Shown here: positions 43,139 to 51,287 of the stretch, piece after piece
Layout of the letters: the number at the start of each line of letters is the position of its first letter
Numbering within the stretch: the first letter of the stretch is position 1
Assembly: GCF_036347135.1 (NCBI RefSeq)
Contig: NZ_CP108938.1
Span: forward strand, 6,014,001 to 6,078,000
Source: Streptomyces sp. NBC_00775
GTDB taxonomy: Bacteria > Actinomycetota > Actinomycetes > Streptomycetales > Streptomycetaceae
Length of the DNA stretch: 64,000 bases
Direction: 5' to 3'
Made by a program: the position numbers and the translations under genes
Notes under the pieces: model-generated
What the model was told of the DNA's origin: nothing
The model's input: only the letters and a program-made list of their open reading frames with translations
The model's database searches: none

Positions 43139-43188
43139 CTTCTCTGACTCCCCTGACTCCCCTGACTCCCCTGACTCCCCTGACTCCG
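43135..43188 (+). repeat. Six 9-bp units beginning at a stop codon
   Basis: CTGACTTCT followed by five CTGACTCCC-type units. TGA occurs at 43136, 43145, 43154, 43163, 43172 and 43181, all in the frame of the acetyltransferase gene. Confidence 0.88.
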
Positions 43189-43274
43189 GGCGGCGGGCGT
43201 CCGTACGCGATCGTCCGTACGCGGGCGTCCGTAAATCGGAGGCGCGGGCCCCCGGGCCCACGGGATCATCTGAC

Positions 43275-44207
43275 ATGGAATCTGTTGCGTACGACGTTGC
43301 GGACGACGTCTCGTCCGGCTGGCGGCTCACCCATGACCTGGACGTCTTTCTCCGGCGGGCCGGAGAGTTCCTGCGCTCGCGGCCCGCGATGCACACCGTG
43401 CCGCTGACGGTGACGGACACCTTGCGGCGGCGCGGGATGGACGGGTACGGGAAGGAAGCGCCGGTCTTCGGAATTCTGGAGCGGGAGGGGGCCGTGCGGG
43501 CGACCCTCTTCCGTACGCCGCCGTATCCGCTGAACCTCACGCCCCTGTCCGAGGAGGACACCGACACCCTCGCCGCCCTGCTGGCGGACCTCGGCCACAG
43601 CCCTTCCGGCGTCTTCGGCGACCGTGACACCACCGCGGCCTTCGCCGGGGCCTGGCAGCGGCGTACGGGAGCCACGGTCGCGCTGCGCGAGCGCCAGCGG
43701 CTGTACCGTCTCGGCACCCTGACACCGCCCGAACCCGCCCCGCCCGGCCGGGCCAGGGTCGCGACGGAGCCGGACAGGGCCCGACTCGCCCAGTGGTACG
43801 GGGAGTTCGCCGAGATCATCGGTGAGGACGGGTCGCGTGACAGCGGCGCCTGGGCCGACGACCGGCTCTCCTACGGCGGCGCCACCCTCTGGGAGACCCC
43901 CGACGGCACCCCTGTCTCCATGGCCGGCCGCACCGACCTCGTCGCCGGGCAGATCCGCGTCGCGCCCGTCTACACCCCGGCCCACCTGCGCGGCCGCGGT
44001 TACGCCGGTGCCGCCACGGCCGAGGTCAGCCGCGCCGCGCTCGCCGCCGGCGCCGACGAGGTGCTTCTCTTCGCCGACCTCGCCAACCCGACCAGCAACG
44101 GGCTGTACCAGCGCATCGGCTACCGCCCGGTCGCCGACTTCGCCACGTACGACTTCACCGCGCACGACTCCACCGCGCACGACATCACGGCCACAGCAGC
44201 TCCTTGA
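43275..44207 (+). CDS. GNAT-family N-acetyltransferase, two-domain
   Basis: 310 residues. The N-terminal 130 residues (LTHDLDVFLRRAGEFLRSRP, PAMHTVPLTVTDTLR) are a substrate domain; the C-terminal GNAT domain has RVAPVYTPAHLRGRGYAGAA and LFADLANPTSNGLYQRIGYR. The last 20 residues (YDFTAHDSTAHDITA) come from a 15-bp duplication. Its end overlaps the convergent PNPOx-like gene by 23 bp, so the tail may be recent. ATG 43275 is 87 bp downstream of the 9-bp repeat. Confidence 0.85.
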   Translation: MESVAYDVADDVSSGWRLTHDLDVFLRRAGEFLRSRPAMHTVPLTVTDTLRRRGMDGYGKEAPVFGILEREGAVRATLFRTPPYPLNLTPLSEEDTDTLAALLADLGHSPSGVFGDRDTTAAFAGAWQRRTGATVALRERQRLYRLGTLTPPEPAPPGRARVATEPDRARLAQWYGEFAEIIGEDGSRDSGAWADDRLSYGGATLWETPDGTPVSMAGRTDLVAGQIRVAPVYTPAHLRGRGYAGAATAEVSRAALAAGADEVLLFADLANPTSNGLYQRIGYRPVADFATYDFTAHDSTAHDITATAAP

Positions 44208-44841
44208 CCCAACCATCCCCCGTACGGCGGTAGTCGAGGCGCAGATGCCGTCGCCGCGCATCCCCCTGGAAGAACTCCACCTCGTCCGGGCGCAGGTGGT
44301 AGAGGGTCCAGGTGGGTGCGGGCACGTCCGGCTCCCGACGGGCCCGGTCCCAGGCCGCGTCCGACGCCCGCGCCAACTCCTCCTCCGAGGGCAGGACCTC
44401 GCTCTGGTGGCCGACCAGCGCGGCGGCCAGCGCGCCCGTGGAACGCGCGTGCAGATCCGCCTGGCTCTGCTCCGGCGGCGCGACGGTGACGGGGCCGCGG
44501 AGCCGGATCTGGCGCCCCTGCGCGGGCCAGTAGAAGCCGAGCGCCGCGTACGGCCGGGCGGCGAGCTGTCGGCCCTTGCGGCTGGTCGCGTGCGAGGCGA
44601 ACGACCAGCCGGTCGCGTCGGCCCCGTGCAGCATCACCGTGCGTACGTCCGGCAGCCCGTCCTCGTCCGCCGTCGCCAGCGACATGGTGTGCGGTTCCGT
44701 CTGCCCGGCGGCCACCGCCTCCGCGAACCACCGCGCGAACAGGGGCAGCGGCTCGTCGGGGGCGCTGTCCGGGGCGAAGGAGGGCAGCTCCGTGTCCCAC
44801 ACCCGCAGCGATCTCAGCAGCTCATGAAGATCCGGTTCCAT
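44185..44841 (-). CDS. Pyridoxamine 5'-phosphate oxidase-family protein
   Basis: 218 residues. PNPOx fold: EPHTMSLATADEDGLPDVRT, then MLHGADATGWSFASHATSRK with FMN-contact residues, AALGFYWPAQGRQIRLRGPV, and the C-terminal dimerisation region WTLYHLRPDEVEFFQGDARR ending DGWVKELLWP. It resembles PdxH and the PhzG subgroup, so it oxidises either pyridoxamine phosphate or another small molecule with FMN. The true substrate is unclear. ATG 44841. Confidence 0.85.
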   Translation of the reverse strand: MEPDLHELLRSLRVWDTELPSFAPDSAPDEPLPLFARWFAEAVAAGQTEPHTMSLATADEDGLPDVRTVMLHGADATGWSFASHATSRKGRQLAARPYAALGFYWPAQGRQIRLRGPVTVAPPEQSQADLHARSTGALAAALVGHQSEVLPSEEELARASDAAWDRARREPDVPAPTWTLYHLRPDEVEFFQGDARRRHLRLDYRRTGDGWVKELLWP

Positions 44842-44999
44842 GTGCCGAGTATGGCCCCGGGAGTCGGGGAGTCCGGGGAGCGAGATATCCACACCTGTGC
44901 TGAACCCACGGCACCCGCCCCCCAGGTTGGTCACCCACTCCTCAGCCGAGTCTGATCCACGAGTTTGATCCACAAGCCCGAGAGGTGAACGATCTGTTC

Positions 45000-46580
45000 A
45001 TGCCCGTCATCCCGGACCACCCCTTCCCCGAAATGGGCCACGCCTTCACCGTCGACGTGAGTGCCGACGGTGAGTGGATCGCGGCCAGCAGTTACATCGG
45101 CGCGCGTGCCGTCAGGTCCCAGGTAGGGATCTACCGCGCCGCCGACCTCTCCCTCTGGCACCTCGTGGAGCTGGACCAGAGCATTGAGGGACTCGCCTTC
45201 CACCCCGCCCTCCCGCTGCTGGCCATCGCCACGGAGGAGGGCGACGAGGCGTACCGCCGTGGGGAGTTGGTGCTGTACGAGCCGGGGACCCGGCGCCGTA
45301 CCGCCGTGCCCTTCGACGAGGTGGGTGTGACGGCGTTGCACTGGATCGACGAGCGCCGTCTGGAGATCGCCGTCGCGGAACCGGACCACGCCTACGAACG
45401 CGACGGCTCCGACGCCTACTTGACGTGCGTCGCCGAACGGGACGACTGGCGCGGCTGCCTGGACGACGCGGCGGCGGGCGGGCTCACCTTCGGGCCGCGC
45501 ACCCCCGTGGACGACGACGGCCCGTCGGCCTGGGACCCGATCCCCCCGAGGCCCCCGCTGGCGGACTTGGCGGACCGGGCGGGGCGGACCTGGAACCGCC
45601 GTGACGAGGTCGTCGCCGTGGAGGCGCTCACCGACGGCCGCGTGATCGCCGCCCTGCGCTGCGGCACGCTCCTGGAGTGCTGGTCGGCGGAGGGCGAGCT
45701 CCTGTGGTCGGTGCCGGAGCCGGACGACTTCCCGCACCGCTCCGGCGGGCAGCTGTACGTCACGCCGGACGAGGAGACGGCCTGGGTCACGGTCCTCGTC
45801 GGGACGAGCGACGACCGGAGCACGCTGCTCCGCCGCATCGCGCTCACGGACGGCACCCAGCTCGCCGAGCACCGGCTCGACTTCCCCGTCGCCATCACGG
45901 CGCGTGCGGACGGCGCCTGGGTGGCCCGCGACTCCCGCGACCTGTTCCCGCCGGCGCGCTGGCCACCGTACGAAAGCCGTGTGTACACGCCCTCCGGCAG
46001 GCAGCTCGCCACGCTTGAACTCGGCGAGTGCGACCGCTCGTTCGACTTCCGCGTGCGCCGCTCGCCCCACCTGCTCTTCCTCTATGGCACCGAGGAGGAG
46101 AACAGCGAGAAGAGCGAGAAGTGGGTCGTCGAGGCCACTCCGAAAGGGATCGAGCCGCTCTTCCCGTTCCTGGAGGAAGCCGCGCCGGACGACTACGTCA
46201 TGGGCGGCCCCGCCGTGTACGTCCACGACAGCCTCGGCCCGGGCCTCGTCCACTCCGTCCTCGTCAACCGCCGCAACCCCCGTCTCCTGCGCCGCGCCCT
46301 CCCGCACGGCGACATCGTCTGGACCTGCCCCACGGACGCCCGCGTGACGGGCGTGGACACCCACGAGGGGCTCGTCCACGTGGTGACCGGCGGGCAGGAA
46401 CTGCTGACCCTGCGCGCGGACGACGGCAAGGTCATCCACCGCGGGACGACCACCGACGAGGACACCTACGGCCCGTACGCCTTCACTCCGTGCAGCCTGA
46501 CCGCCGCCCCGAACGGCGACCTGCTGATCGGTACGGCGGAGGGGCGCATCCTCGTGCGCCGAAGTGGCGGCCTGGAGTAG
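45000..46580 (+). CDS. Beta-propeller-like protein of unknown function
   Basis: 526 residues from ATG 45000, with AGAGGTGA upstream (GTG 44985 is possible). There are no membrane segments. Repeated units of the type AFTVDVSADGEWIAASSYIG, VEALTDGRVIAALRCGTLLE and LYVTPDEETAWVTVLVGTSD suggest a WD40- or quinoprotein-like beta-propeller of six or seven blades. It has no signal peptide, so it is probably cytoplasmic. No catalytic domain is recognised. It is 55 bp ahead of the methyltransferase and may share its transcript. Confidence 0.7.
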   Translation: MPVIPDHPFPEMGHAFTVDVSADGEWIAASSYIGARAVRSQVGIYRAADLSLWHLVELDQSIEGLAFHPALPLLAIATEEGDEAYRRGELVLYEPGTRRRTAVPFDEVGVTALHWIDERRLEIAVAEPDHAYERDGSDAYLTCVAERDDWRGCLDDAAAGGLTFGPRTPVDDDGPSAWDPIPPRPPLADLADRAGRTWNRRDEVVAVEALTDGRVIAALRCGTLLECWSAEGELLWSVPEPDDFPHRSGGQLYVTPDEETAWVTVLVGTSDDRSTLLRRIALTDGTQLAEHRLDFPVAITARADGAWVARDSRDLFPPARWPPYESRVYTPSGRQLATLELGECDRSFDFRVRRSPHLLFLYGTEEENSEKSEKWVVEATPKGIEPLFPFLEEAAPDDYVMGGPAVYVHDSLGPGLVHSVLVNRRNPRLLRRALPHGDIVWTCPTDARVTGVDTHEGLVHVVTGGQELLTLRADDGKVIHRGTTTDEDTYGPYAFTPCSLTAAPNGDLLIGTAEGRILVRRSGGLE

Positions 46581-46635
46581 AAACGGGAGGAGAACTGGGT
46601 TGTCGGCGACGGCCGCTGTCGGTCAGGGTTCCGGC

Positions 46636-47472
46636 ATGACCGCTGATCACGACACCACGAACACCGCCGGACTCCCCGTACTCGCCGAGGAGATCACGGC
46701 GTACTACGAACGCGGCGACGAGGACGGGCGGCTGCGGAAGGGCAGCGGGCGACTGGAGTTCTGGCGCACGCAGGACGTCCTGCGCCGGCTGCTGCCGCCC
46801 GCTCCGGCGAAGGTGCTGGACGTGGGAGGCGGCAGCGGTGTCCACGCGCAGTGGCTGGCCGCCGACGGGTACGACGTCGAACTCCTCGACCCGGTGCCGC
46901 TGCACGTCGAACGGGCCGCGCGGCTCCCTGGCGTCACCGCACACGTCGGCGACGCGCGCGCCCTGCGCCTGCCCGACGAGTCGGCGGACGTCGTCCTGCT
47001 GCTCGGCCCGCTCTACCACCTCCCCGAGCGGGAGGACCGGGTCCGGGCCCTCGGCGAGGCCCGGCGCGTGGTGCGCCCTGGGGGAGTGGTGGTCGCCGCG
47101 ACCATCAACCGGTTCGCGGGGCTGCACGACACCCTCAGCACGGGCCTGTACTTCGACCCCGATCGGCGACCGCAGATCGAGTCCGCCGCCAGGGACGGCC
47201 GGATGCGTCCCACCGGAGGGGACAAGTCCCTGTTCACCACGGCCTACTTCCACCAACCCGCCGACGTGCTCGACGAGTTCGCGGCGGCCGGGCTGGCTTC
47301 CTCCGGCCAGTACGGTGTTGAAGGCGCGGCCTGGCTGATGGGAGACGTCTCTGCGTGGCTGGACGATCCCGGCCGACGGGAGTCGGTCCTGCGGGCCGTG
47401 CGGCAGACCGAGTCCGAGCCGTCGCTGCTCGGCGTCAGCGGCCACCTGCTCACGGCGGGCGGCAGGCGGTAG
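46636..47472 (+). CDS. SAM-dependent class I methyltransferase
   Basis: 278 residues. Motif I is VLDVGGGSGVHAQWLA (residues 62-77), followed by the acidic residue in VELLDPVPLHVERA, VGDARALRLPDESADVVLLL and GPLYHLPEREDRVRALGEAR. The long C-terminal part (FAGLHDTLSTGLYFDPDRRP) is shared by a group of small-molecule or phospholipid methyltransferases. The substrate is unknown. ATG 46636. Its stop is 13 bp from that of the convergent thiolase gene. Confidence 0.88.
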   Translation: MTADHDTTNTAGLPVLAEEITAYYERGDEDGRLRKGSGRLEFWRTQDVLRRLLPPAPAKVLDVGGGSGVHAQWLAADGYDVELLDPVPLHVERAARLPGVTAHVGDARALRLPDESADVVLLLGPLYHLPEREDRVRALGEARRVVRPGGVVVAATINRFAGLHDTLSTGLYFDPDRRPQIESAARDGRMRPTGGDKSLFTTAYFHQPADVLDEFAAAGLASSGQYGVEGAAWLMGDVSAWLDDPGRRESVLRAVRQTESEPSLLGVSGHLLTAGGRR

Positions 47473-47485
47473 GCACTCAGGAACC

Positions 47486-48721
47486 TCACCCCCGGCCCAA
47501 CACCACCGTCCCCGACGAACAGAACCAGCCCCCGGTCCCGGACGCCACGGCCAGCTGTGGCAAACCCCCGTCGGGCCTCCGTACCTGCCGCTCTTCCGCC
47601 ACCTCACCCCGTAGCTGCCGTACGGCCTCCACCAGCAGGAACAGGCCCCGCATGCCGGGGTGTTGGGCCGAGAGACCGCCTCCGTCCGTGTTCACCGGCA
47701 GCTCCCCGCTCACCAGCAGCCGTCCCTTCCCGGCGTCCACGAAGGAACCCCCCTCGCCCTTCGCGCAGAAGCCGAGGTCTTCCAGGGTCACGAGGGTCAT
47801 GTAGGTGAAGGCGTCGTAGATCTCGGCGAAGTCGATCTCGTCCGGGCGGACCCCGGCGCGCTCGAACGCGAGCCGGCCGCTCACCGCCGCCGGGGACACC
47901 GTGAAGTCGGCCCACTCGGACATGGTGGTGTGCGAGACGTGCTCCCCGGTGCCGAGGACCCACACCGGGGCCGTACGGCAGTCGCGTACGTACTCCTCGG
48001 CCGCCAGCAGCACCGCCGCGCCGCCGTCGGAGCGGATGCAGCAATGCAGCTTGGTGAAGGGGTCCGCGATCACCGGGCCGGACAGGACGTCGTCGACGGT
48101 GATCGGGTCGCGGAACATCGCCTCCGGGTTCGCCGCCGCGTTCGCGCGGGCCTGGACCGCGACCGAGGCGAGCTGTTCCGGCGTCGTGCCGTACTGGTGC
48201 ATATGGCGGCGCGCGGCCATCGCGTACTTGGCGATGAGCGTGTGGCCGTACGGGACTTCGAACTGCAAGGGTCCCCGCGCGCCGAAGGACAGATTGCCCG
48301 TGCGCCGCCCCGCCTTGATGTCCGCGCGCGCCGTCGACCCGTACACGAGCAGGACGGCGTTCGCGTGGCCCGCCGCGATCGCGTCGGCCGCGTGCGCCGC
48401 CATGACTTCCCAGGTGGAGCCGCCGACAGAGGTGGAGTCGACCCACGTGGGCTTCAGGCCTATGTATTCGGCCACTTCTATGGGGGCCAGTGTGCCAAGG
48501 CCCGCCGACGCGAAGCCGTCGATCACCGAGCGGTCCAGGCCCGAGTCGGCCAGCGCACGGCGGGCCGCCTGGGCGTGCAGGGCGTACGGGGTGGTCTCGT
48601 CGACGCGGCCGCAGTCGGAGAGGGCCACGCCCGCGACGGCGACCTTGCGCCGACTCGGCATGCCACTCGATATGCCCGAGGTGCGCTGACCGGAAGTCCT
48701 GGGAGTTCCTGGCGTCGTCAT
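47486..48721 (-). CDS. Thiolase-fold lipid-transfer protein (acetyl-CoA acetyltransferase-like)
   Basis: 411 residues from ATG 48721, or 391 from ATG 48661, which begins at the family start MPSRRKVAVAGVALSD. Conserved parts are VVDSTSVGG-type dimer regions, CCIRSDGGAAVLLAAEEYVR, EIYDAFTYMTLVTLEDLGFC, LPVNTDGGGLSAQHPGMRGL. The nucleophilic Cys of real thiolases is replaced by Ser/Gly in the VDSTSVGGSTWEV segment, as in SCP2-thiolase/Ltp proteins. Together with a DUF35 protein it should cleave a beta-hydroxyacyl-CoA by retro-aldol reaction. A regulon palindrome precedes it. Confidence 0.88.
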   Translation of the reverse strand: MTTPGTPRTSGQRTSGISSGMPSRRKVAVAGVALSDCGRVDETTPYALHAQAARRALADSGLDRSVIDGFASAGLGTLAPIEVAEYIGLKPTWVDSTSVGGSTWEVMAAHAADAIAAGHANAVLLVYGSTARADIKAGRRTGNLSFGARGPLQFEVPYGHTLIAKYAMAARRHMHQYGTTPEQLASVAVQARANAAANPEAMFRDPITVDDVLSGPVIADPFTKLHCCIRSDGGAAVLLAAEEYVRDCRTAPVWVLGTGEHVSHTTMSEWADFTVSPAAVSGRLAFERAGVRPDEIDFAEIYDAFTYMTLVTLEDLGFCAKGEGGSFVDAGKGRLLVSGELPVNTDGGGLSAQHPGMRGLFLLVEAVRQLRGEVAEERQVRRPDGGLPQLAVASGTGGWFCSSGTVVLGRG

Positions 48722-48723
48722 GG

Positions 48724-48742
48724 ATCTGACGGTACATCAGAT
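48724..48742. promoter_or_regulatory. Regulon palindrome, copy 9
   Basis: ATCTGACGGTACATCAGAT. It begins 2 bp upstream of ATG 48721, or 62 bp upstream of ATG 48661. Confidence 0.72.
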
Positions 48743-48796
48743 ACGTACCCCGCCGGAGGCGGTCGCACCCCTGTGCATCTGTGACCCCTCGCCCTA

Positions 48797-48815
48797 ACAT
48801 GACGGCCCGTCAGAT
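48797..48815. promoter_or_regulatory. Regulon palindrome, copy 10
   Basis: ACATGACGGCCCGTCAGAT, ending 26 bp before the ACAD start at 48842. Confidence 0.7.
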
Positions 48816-48841
48816 CCGGGATGGATTCGAGGAGCCCGCCC

Positions 48842-50044
48842 ATGGACGCCCGTTTCACCGCCGAACAGGACGAGATCCGCCGTACCCTCCGGGAACTCCT
48901 CCTCAAACGCTGCGGTCCGGAGGAGGTGCGGGCCGCCGTGCGGACCCCCGCCGGGTACGACGGCGGTCTCTGGAAGGCGCTCGCGGGGCAGCTCGGGCTG
49001 CCCGGGCTCGCCCTTCCCGAGGCGTACGGCGGTGTCGGCTGCTCGGTGACCGAACTCGCCCTCGCCTGCGAGGAGTCGGGGCGCGCCCTCGCTCCCTCGC
49101 CGCTGCTGTCCACGGCCGTGCTCGCCGCCCCGCTGGTCCTGGCCCTCGGCAGCGCATCCCAGCGTGCCGGACTGCTGCCGCGCCTCGCCTCGGGCGAGCT
49201 GACCGCCGCGCTGGCCGTACCGGGGGCCGGGCTGGCCACCGCGCTCGGCCTGGTCGGCGACAACCGGGGGGACTGGGCGGGCGGCGGGCGCGCCGGGGGC
49301 GTACAGGCGCGGCGGGTCGACGGTGTGTGGCGCCTCTATGGGCAGGCGGCACAGGTGCTCGACGGACATAGTGCGGGGCTGCTTGTGGTGGCCGCGCACA
49401 CAGGGGGATTCGCTCGGTCACGGACGTTGCTGTTCCTGGTGCGGGAGGGTGCCGGGGGGCTCGTACGGGTGCGGCAGACGTCGTTGGACGAGACACGGCC
49501 GCAGGCCCGGATCGAACTGCGGGACGTGAAAGCCGAGTTGCTCGGCGAGGGCGACCCCGACGACCTCGACGCGCCCGACGTTCCCGGTGCGCTCGCCGCC
49601 GTCGGGGACACCGCCGCCGCCGTGCTCGCCACGGAGGCCGTGGGCGCCGCCGACCGTGCGCTGGAGCGGACCGTCGAGTACGTACGCCAACGCGAGCAGT
49701 TCGGGCGGGCGATCGGGTCTTTCCAGGCGGTGAAGCACCGGCTGGCCGATGTGTACGTGGCGGTGCAGGCGGCGCGCTCGGCGGCGTACTACGCGGCCTG
49801 GGCGACCGCGCACGGAGAGAACGTCGGCGCACTGGCGCTCGCCCAGGCGCTGGAGGCGCTTCGCACCGCCTCCTCCGAAGGCATCCAGCTGCACGGCGGC
49901 ATCGGCTTCACCTGGGAGCATGAGGCCCATCTGTACTTCAAGCGCGCGTCCGGCGACGAACTGCTCTTCGGGCCGGTCCACCGGCTGCGCGGGTACGCCG
50001 CCGACGCCGCGCGTCTCTTCGACGGCGGCGAGGTGACGGTCTGA
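48842..50044 (+). CDS. Acyl-CoA dehydrogenase, beta-type
   Basis: 400 residues from ATG 48842, with GAGGAG 8 bases upstream. The N-terminal helices (ARFTAEQDEIRRTLRELLLK) and ALPEAYGGVGCSVTELAL are followed by a divergent barrel and the beta-type C-terminal signature IQLHGGIGFTWEHEAHLYFK. The position matching the MCAD catalytic Glu holds Gly. It may form a mixed complex with the alpha-type ACAD at 28050. A GARTGGVQARRV-style insertion near residue 145 is Gly-rich. ATGs at 48821 add seven residues. Confidence 0.88.
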   Translation: MDARFTAEQDEIRRTLRELLLKRCGPEEVRAAVRTPAGYDGGLWKALAGQLGLPGLALPEAYGGVGCSVTELALACEESGRALAPSPLLSTAVLAAPLVLALGSASQRAGLLPRLASGELTAALAVPGAGLATALGLVGDNRGDWAGGGRAGGVQARRVDGVWRLYGQAAQVLDGHSAGLLVVAAHTGGFARSRTLLFLVREGAGGLVRVRQTSLDETRPQARIELRDVKAELLGEGDPDDLDAPDVPGALAAVGDTAAAVLATEAVGAADRALERTVEYVRQREQFGRAIGSFQAVKHRLADVYVAVQAARSAAYYAAWATAHGENVGALALAQALEALRTASSEGIQLHGGIGFTWEHEAHLYFKRASGDELLFGPVHRLRGYAADAARLFDGGEVTV

Positions 50045-50538
50045 TGGCCCCCGGAGTCCGACTGGTGCAGAAGGTGTCCTCGACCCGGACCTTCGCGAAG
50101 ATCGCGCCGCATCTGATCCCCGCCCTGGACCGGGCCGTACACCGGCTCACACGCGGAAAGGTGCTGCTCAGCGCACAGATGCTGCCGGGTGTCATCCTCA
50201 CCGCGCGGGGCGCGAAGAGCGGCCTGGAACGGCGGACACCGCTGGCTTGCATGCCCGAGGGCACCGGTGCGGGCGGTGCGGGTGGTCCGTCCGGCTGGAT
50301 CCTCATCGGCTCCAACTTCGGGCGTACGGATCATCCGGCGTGGACGGCCAATCTCCTCGCTCATCCGGACGTCGAGATCAGCTGGAAGGGCGAGGACATC
50401 GCCGTCACCGCTCATCTGCTTCAGGGGGAGGAGCGGGACGCGGCGTGGAAGGCGGTGCTGGCGTTCTGGCCGCCGTACGCCACGTATCAGGCGCGGATCG
50501 ACCGGGAGATCCGGCTGTTCCGGATCGTACGGCGCTGA
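50044..50538 (+). CDS. Deazaflavin (F420)-dependent nitroreductase-family protein
   Basis: 164 residues. The Ddn/FDOR-A fold is seen in VILTARGAKSGLERRTPLAC, GWILIGSNFGRTDHPAWTAN and LLAHPDVEISWKGEDIAVTA. These proteins bind coenzyme F420 and reduce quinones or unsaturated substrates. The ATG overlaps the ACAD stop by one base (TGATG), so it belongs to that operon. A 15-bp stretch containing its stop codon is repeated 25 bp downstream. Confidence 0.88.
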   Translation: MAPGVRLVQKVSSTRTFAKIAPHLIPALDRAVHRLTRGKVLLSAQMLPGVILTARGAKSGLERRTPLACMPEGTGAGGAGGPSGWILIGSNFGRTDHPAWTANLLAHPDVEISWKGEDIAVTAHLLQGEERDAAWKAVLAFWPPYATYQARIDREIRLFRIVRR

Positions 50539-50565
50539 GCAGGTCGCGGCCGTACGGCACTGAGC
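50526..50565 (+). repeat. Stop-codon region duplication
   Basis: CGTACGGCGCTGAGC (50526-50540, holding the stop at 50536-50538) recurs as CGTACGGCACTGAGC at 50551-50565. Confidence 0.65.
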
Positions 50566-50572
50566 CGGTGCC

Positions 50573-51205
50573 CTAGAGCGTGGCGAGCCGTTCCACCAGC
50601 AGGAACCCGCCGATGCCGAGCATCGCCGCGCCGGAGGTGCGGGCCACCGCGCGGGCCGCCGCCGGCCTGGCCCGCAGCACGGCGCGGGCCAGCACACCGA
50701 CGGTGAGGTAGACGGCGGCGCAGTTGACCATGTGGACCGCGCCGAGCACGGCGGTCTGCGCGGCCACCGGGGCCCCGGCCGCCGGCCTGAGGAACTGCGG
50801 CAGTACGGAGAGGTAGAGCAGGAGGCCCTTCGGGTTGAGGCCGCTGATGGCGGCGCCGCGCAGGAACGTGCGTACGGGTGAGGCCGCGGCGGTGTCGGCG
50901 GACGCCCCCGGTGTCGCGGGCCTGCGCAGCACGCCCCACCCCAGCCACACCAGATACGCCGCCCCCGCCACCGTCAGCGCGGTGAGCAGTTCCGGTGACC
51001 CCGCCACCAGCACCGCGAGCCCGGCCACCGCGAGCAGGGTGTGGACCGCGTACCCGGCGACGAGTCCCGAGACCGCCGGGAGCACGGAGCGGTCCCGCAG
51101 CCCCGCGGAGATCGCGTACGCCCAGTCGGCGCCCGGTACGCACACCAGCAGCAGATCCAAGGCGAGGAAGGCCGTGACCAGCCCCGCGTTCATTCCCCAA
51201 TCCAT
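50573..51205 (-). CDS. LysE/RhtB-family exporter
   Basis: 210 residues with six hydrophobic segments. LysE-type features are FLALDLLLVCVPGADWAYAI, ISGLNPKGLLLYLSVLPQFL and the GVLARAVLRARP loop. Such proteins export amino acids or related metabolites. It is divergent from an Lrp/AsnC gene 82 bp away, a common regulator-transporter pairing. ATG 51205 or 51193 is possible. The Lrp partner is frameshifted, so regulation may be altered. Confidence 0.9.
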   Translation of the reverse strand: MDWGMNAGLVTAFLALDLLLVCVPGADWAYAISAGLRDRSVLPAVSGLVAGYAVHTLLAVAGLAVLVAGSPELLTALTVAGAAYLVWLGWGVLRRPATPGASADTAAASPVRTFLRGAAISGLNPKGLLLYLSVLPQFLRPAAGAPVAAQTAVLGAVHMVNCAAVYLTVGVLARAVLRARPAAARAVARTSGAAMLGIGGFLLVERLATL

Positions 51206-51287
51206 ACGGGCGACATTAGGCGCGATTGCCCCAAAGGTGTTTTCGAAGTTTGCCCATGATCGCGGTTTCTGGGGGAAGATCTACCCC

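Noticed and set aside
43135..43188. Short regular repeats resembling a CRISPR array
   Set aside because: The period is 9 bp without spacers, and no cas genes are present.
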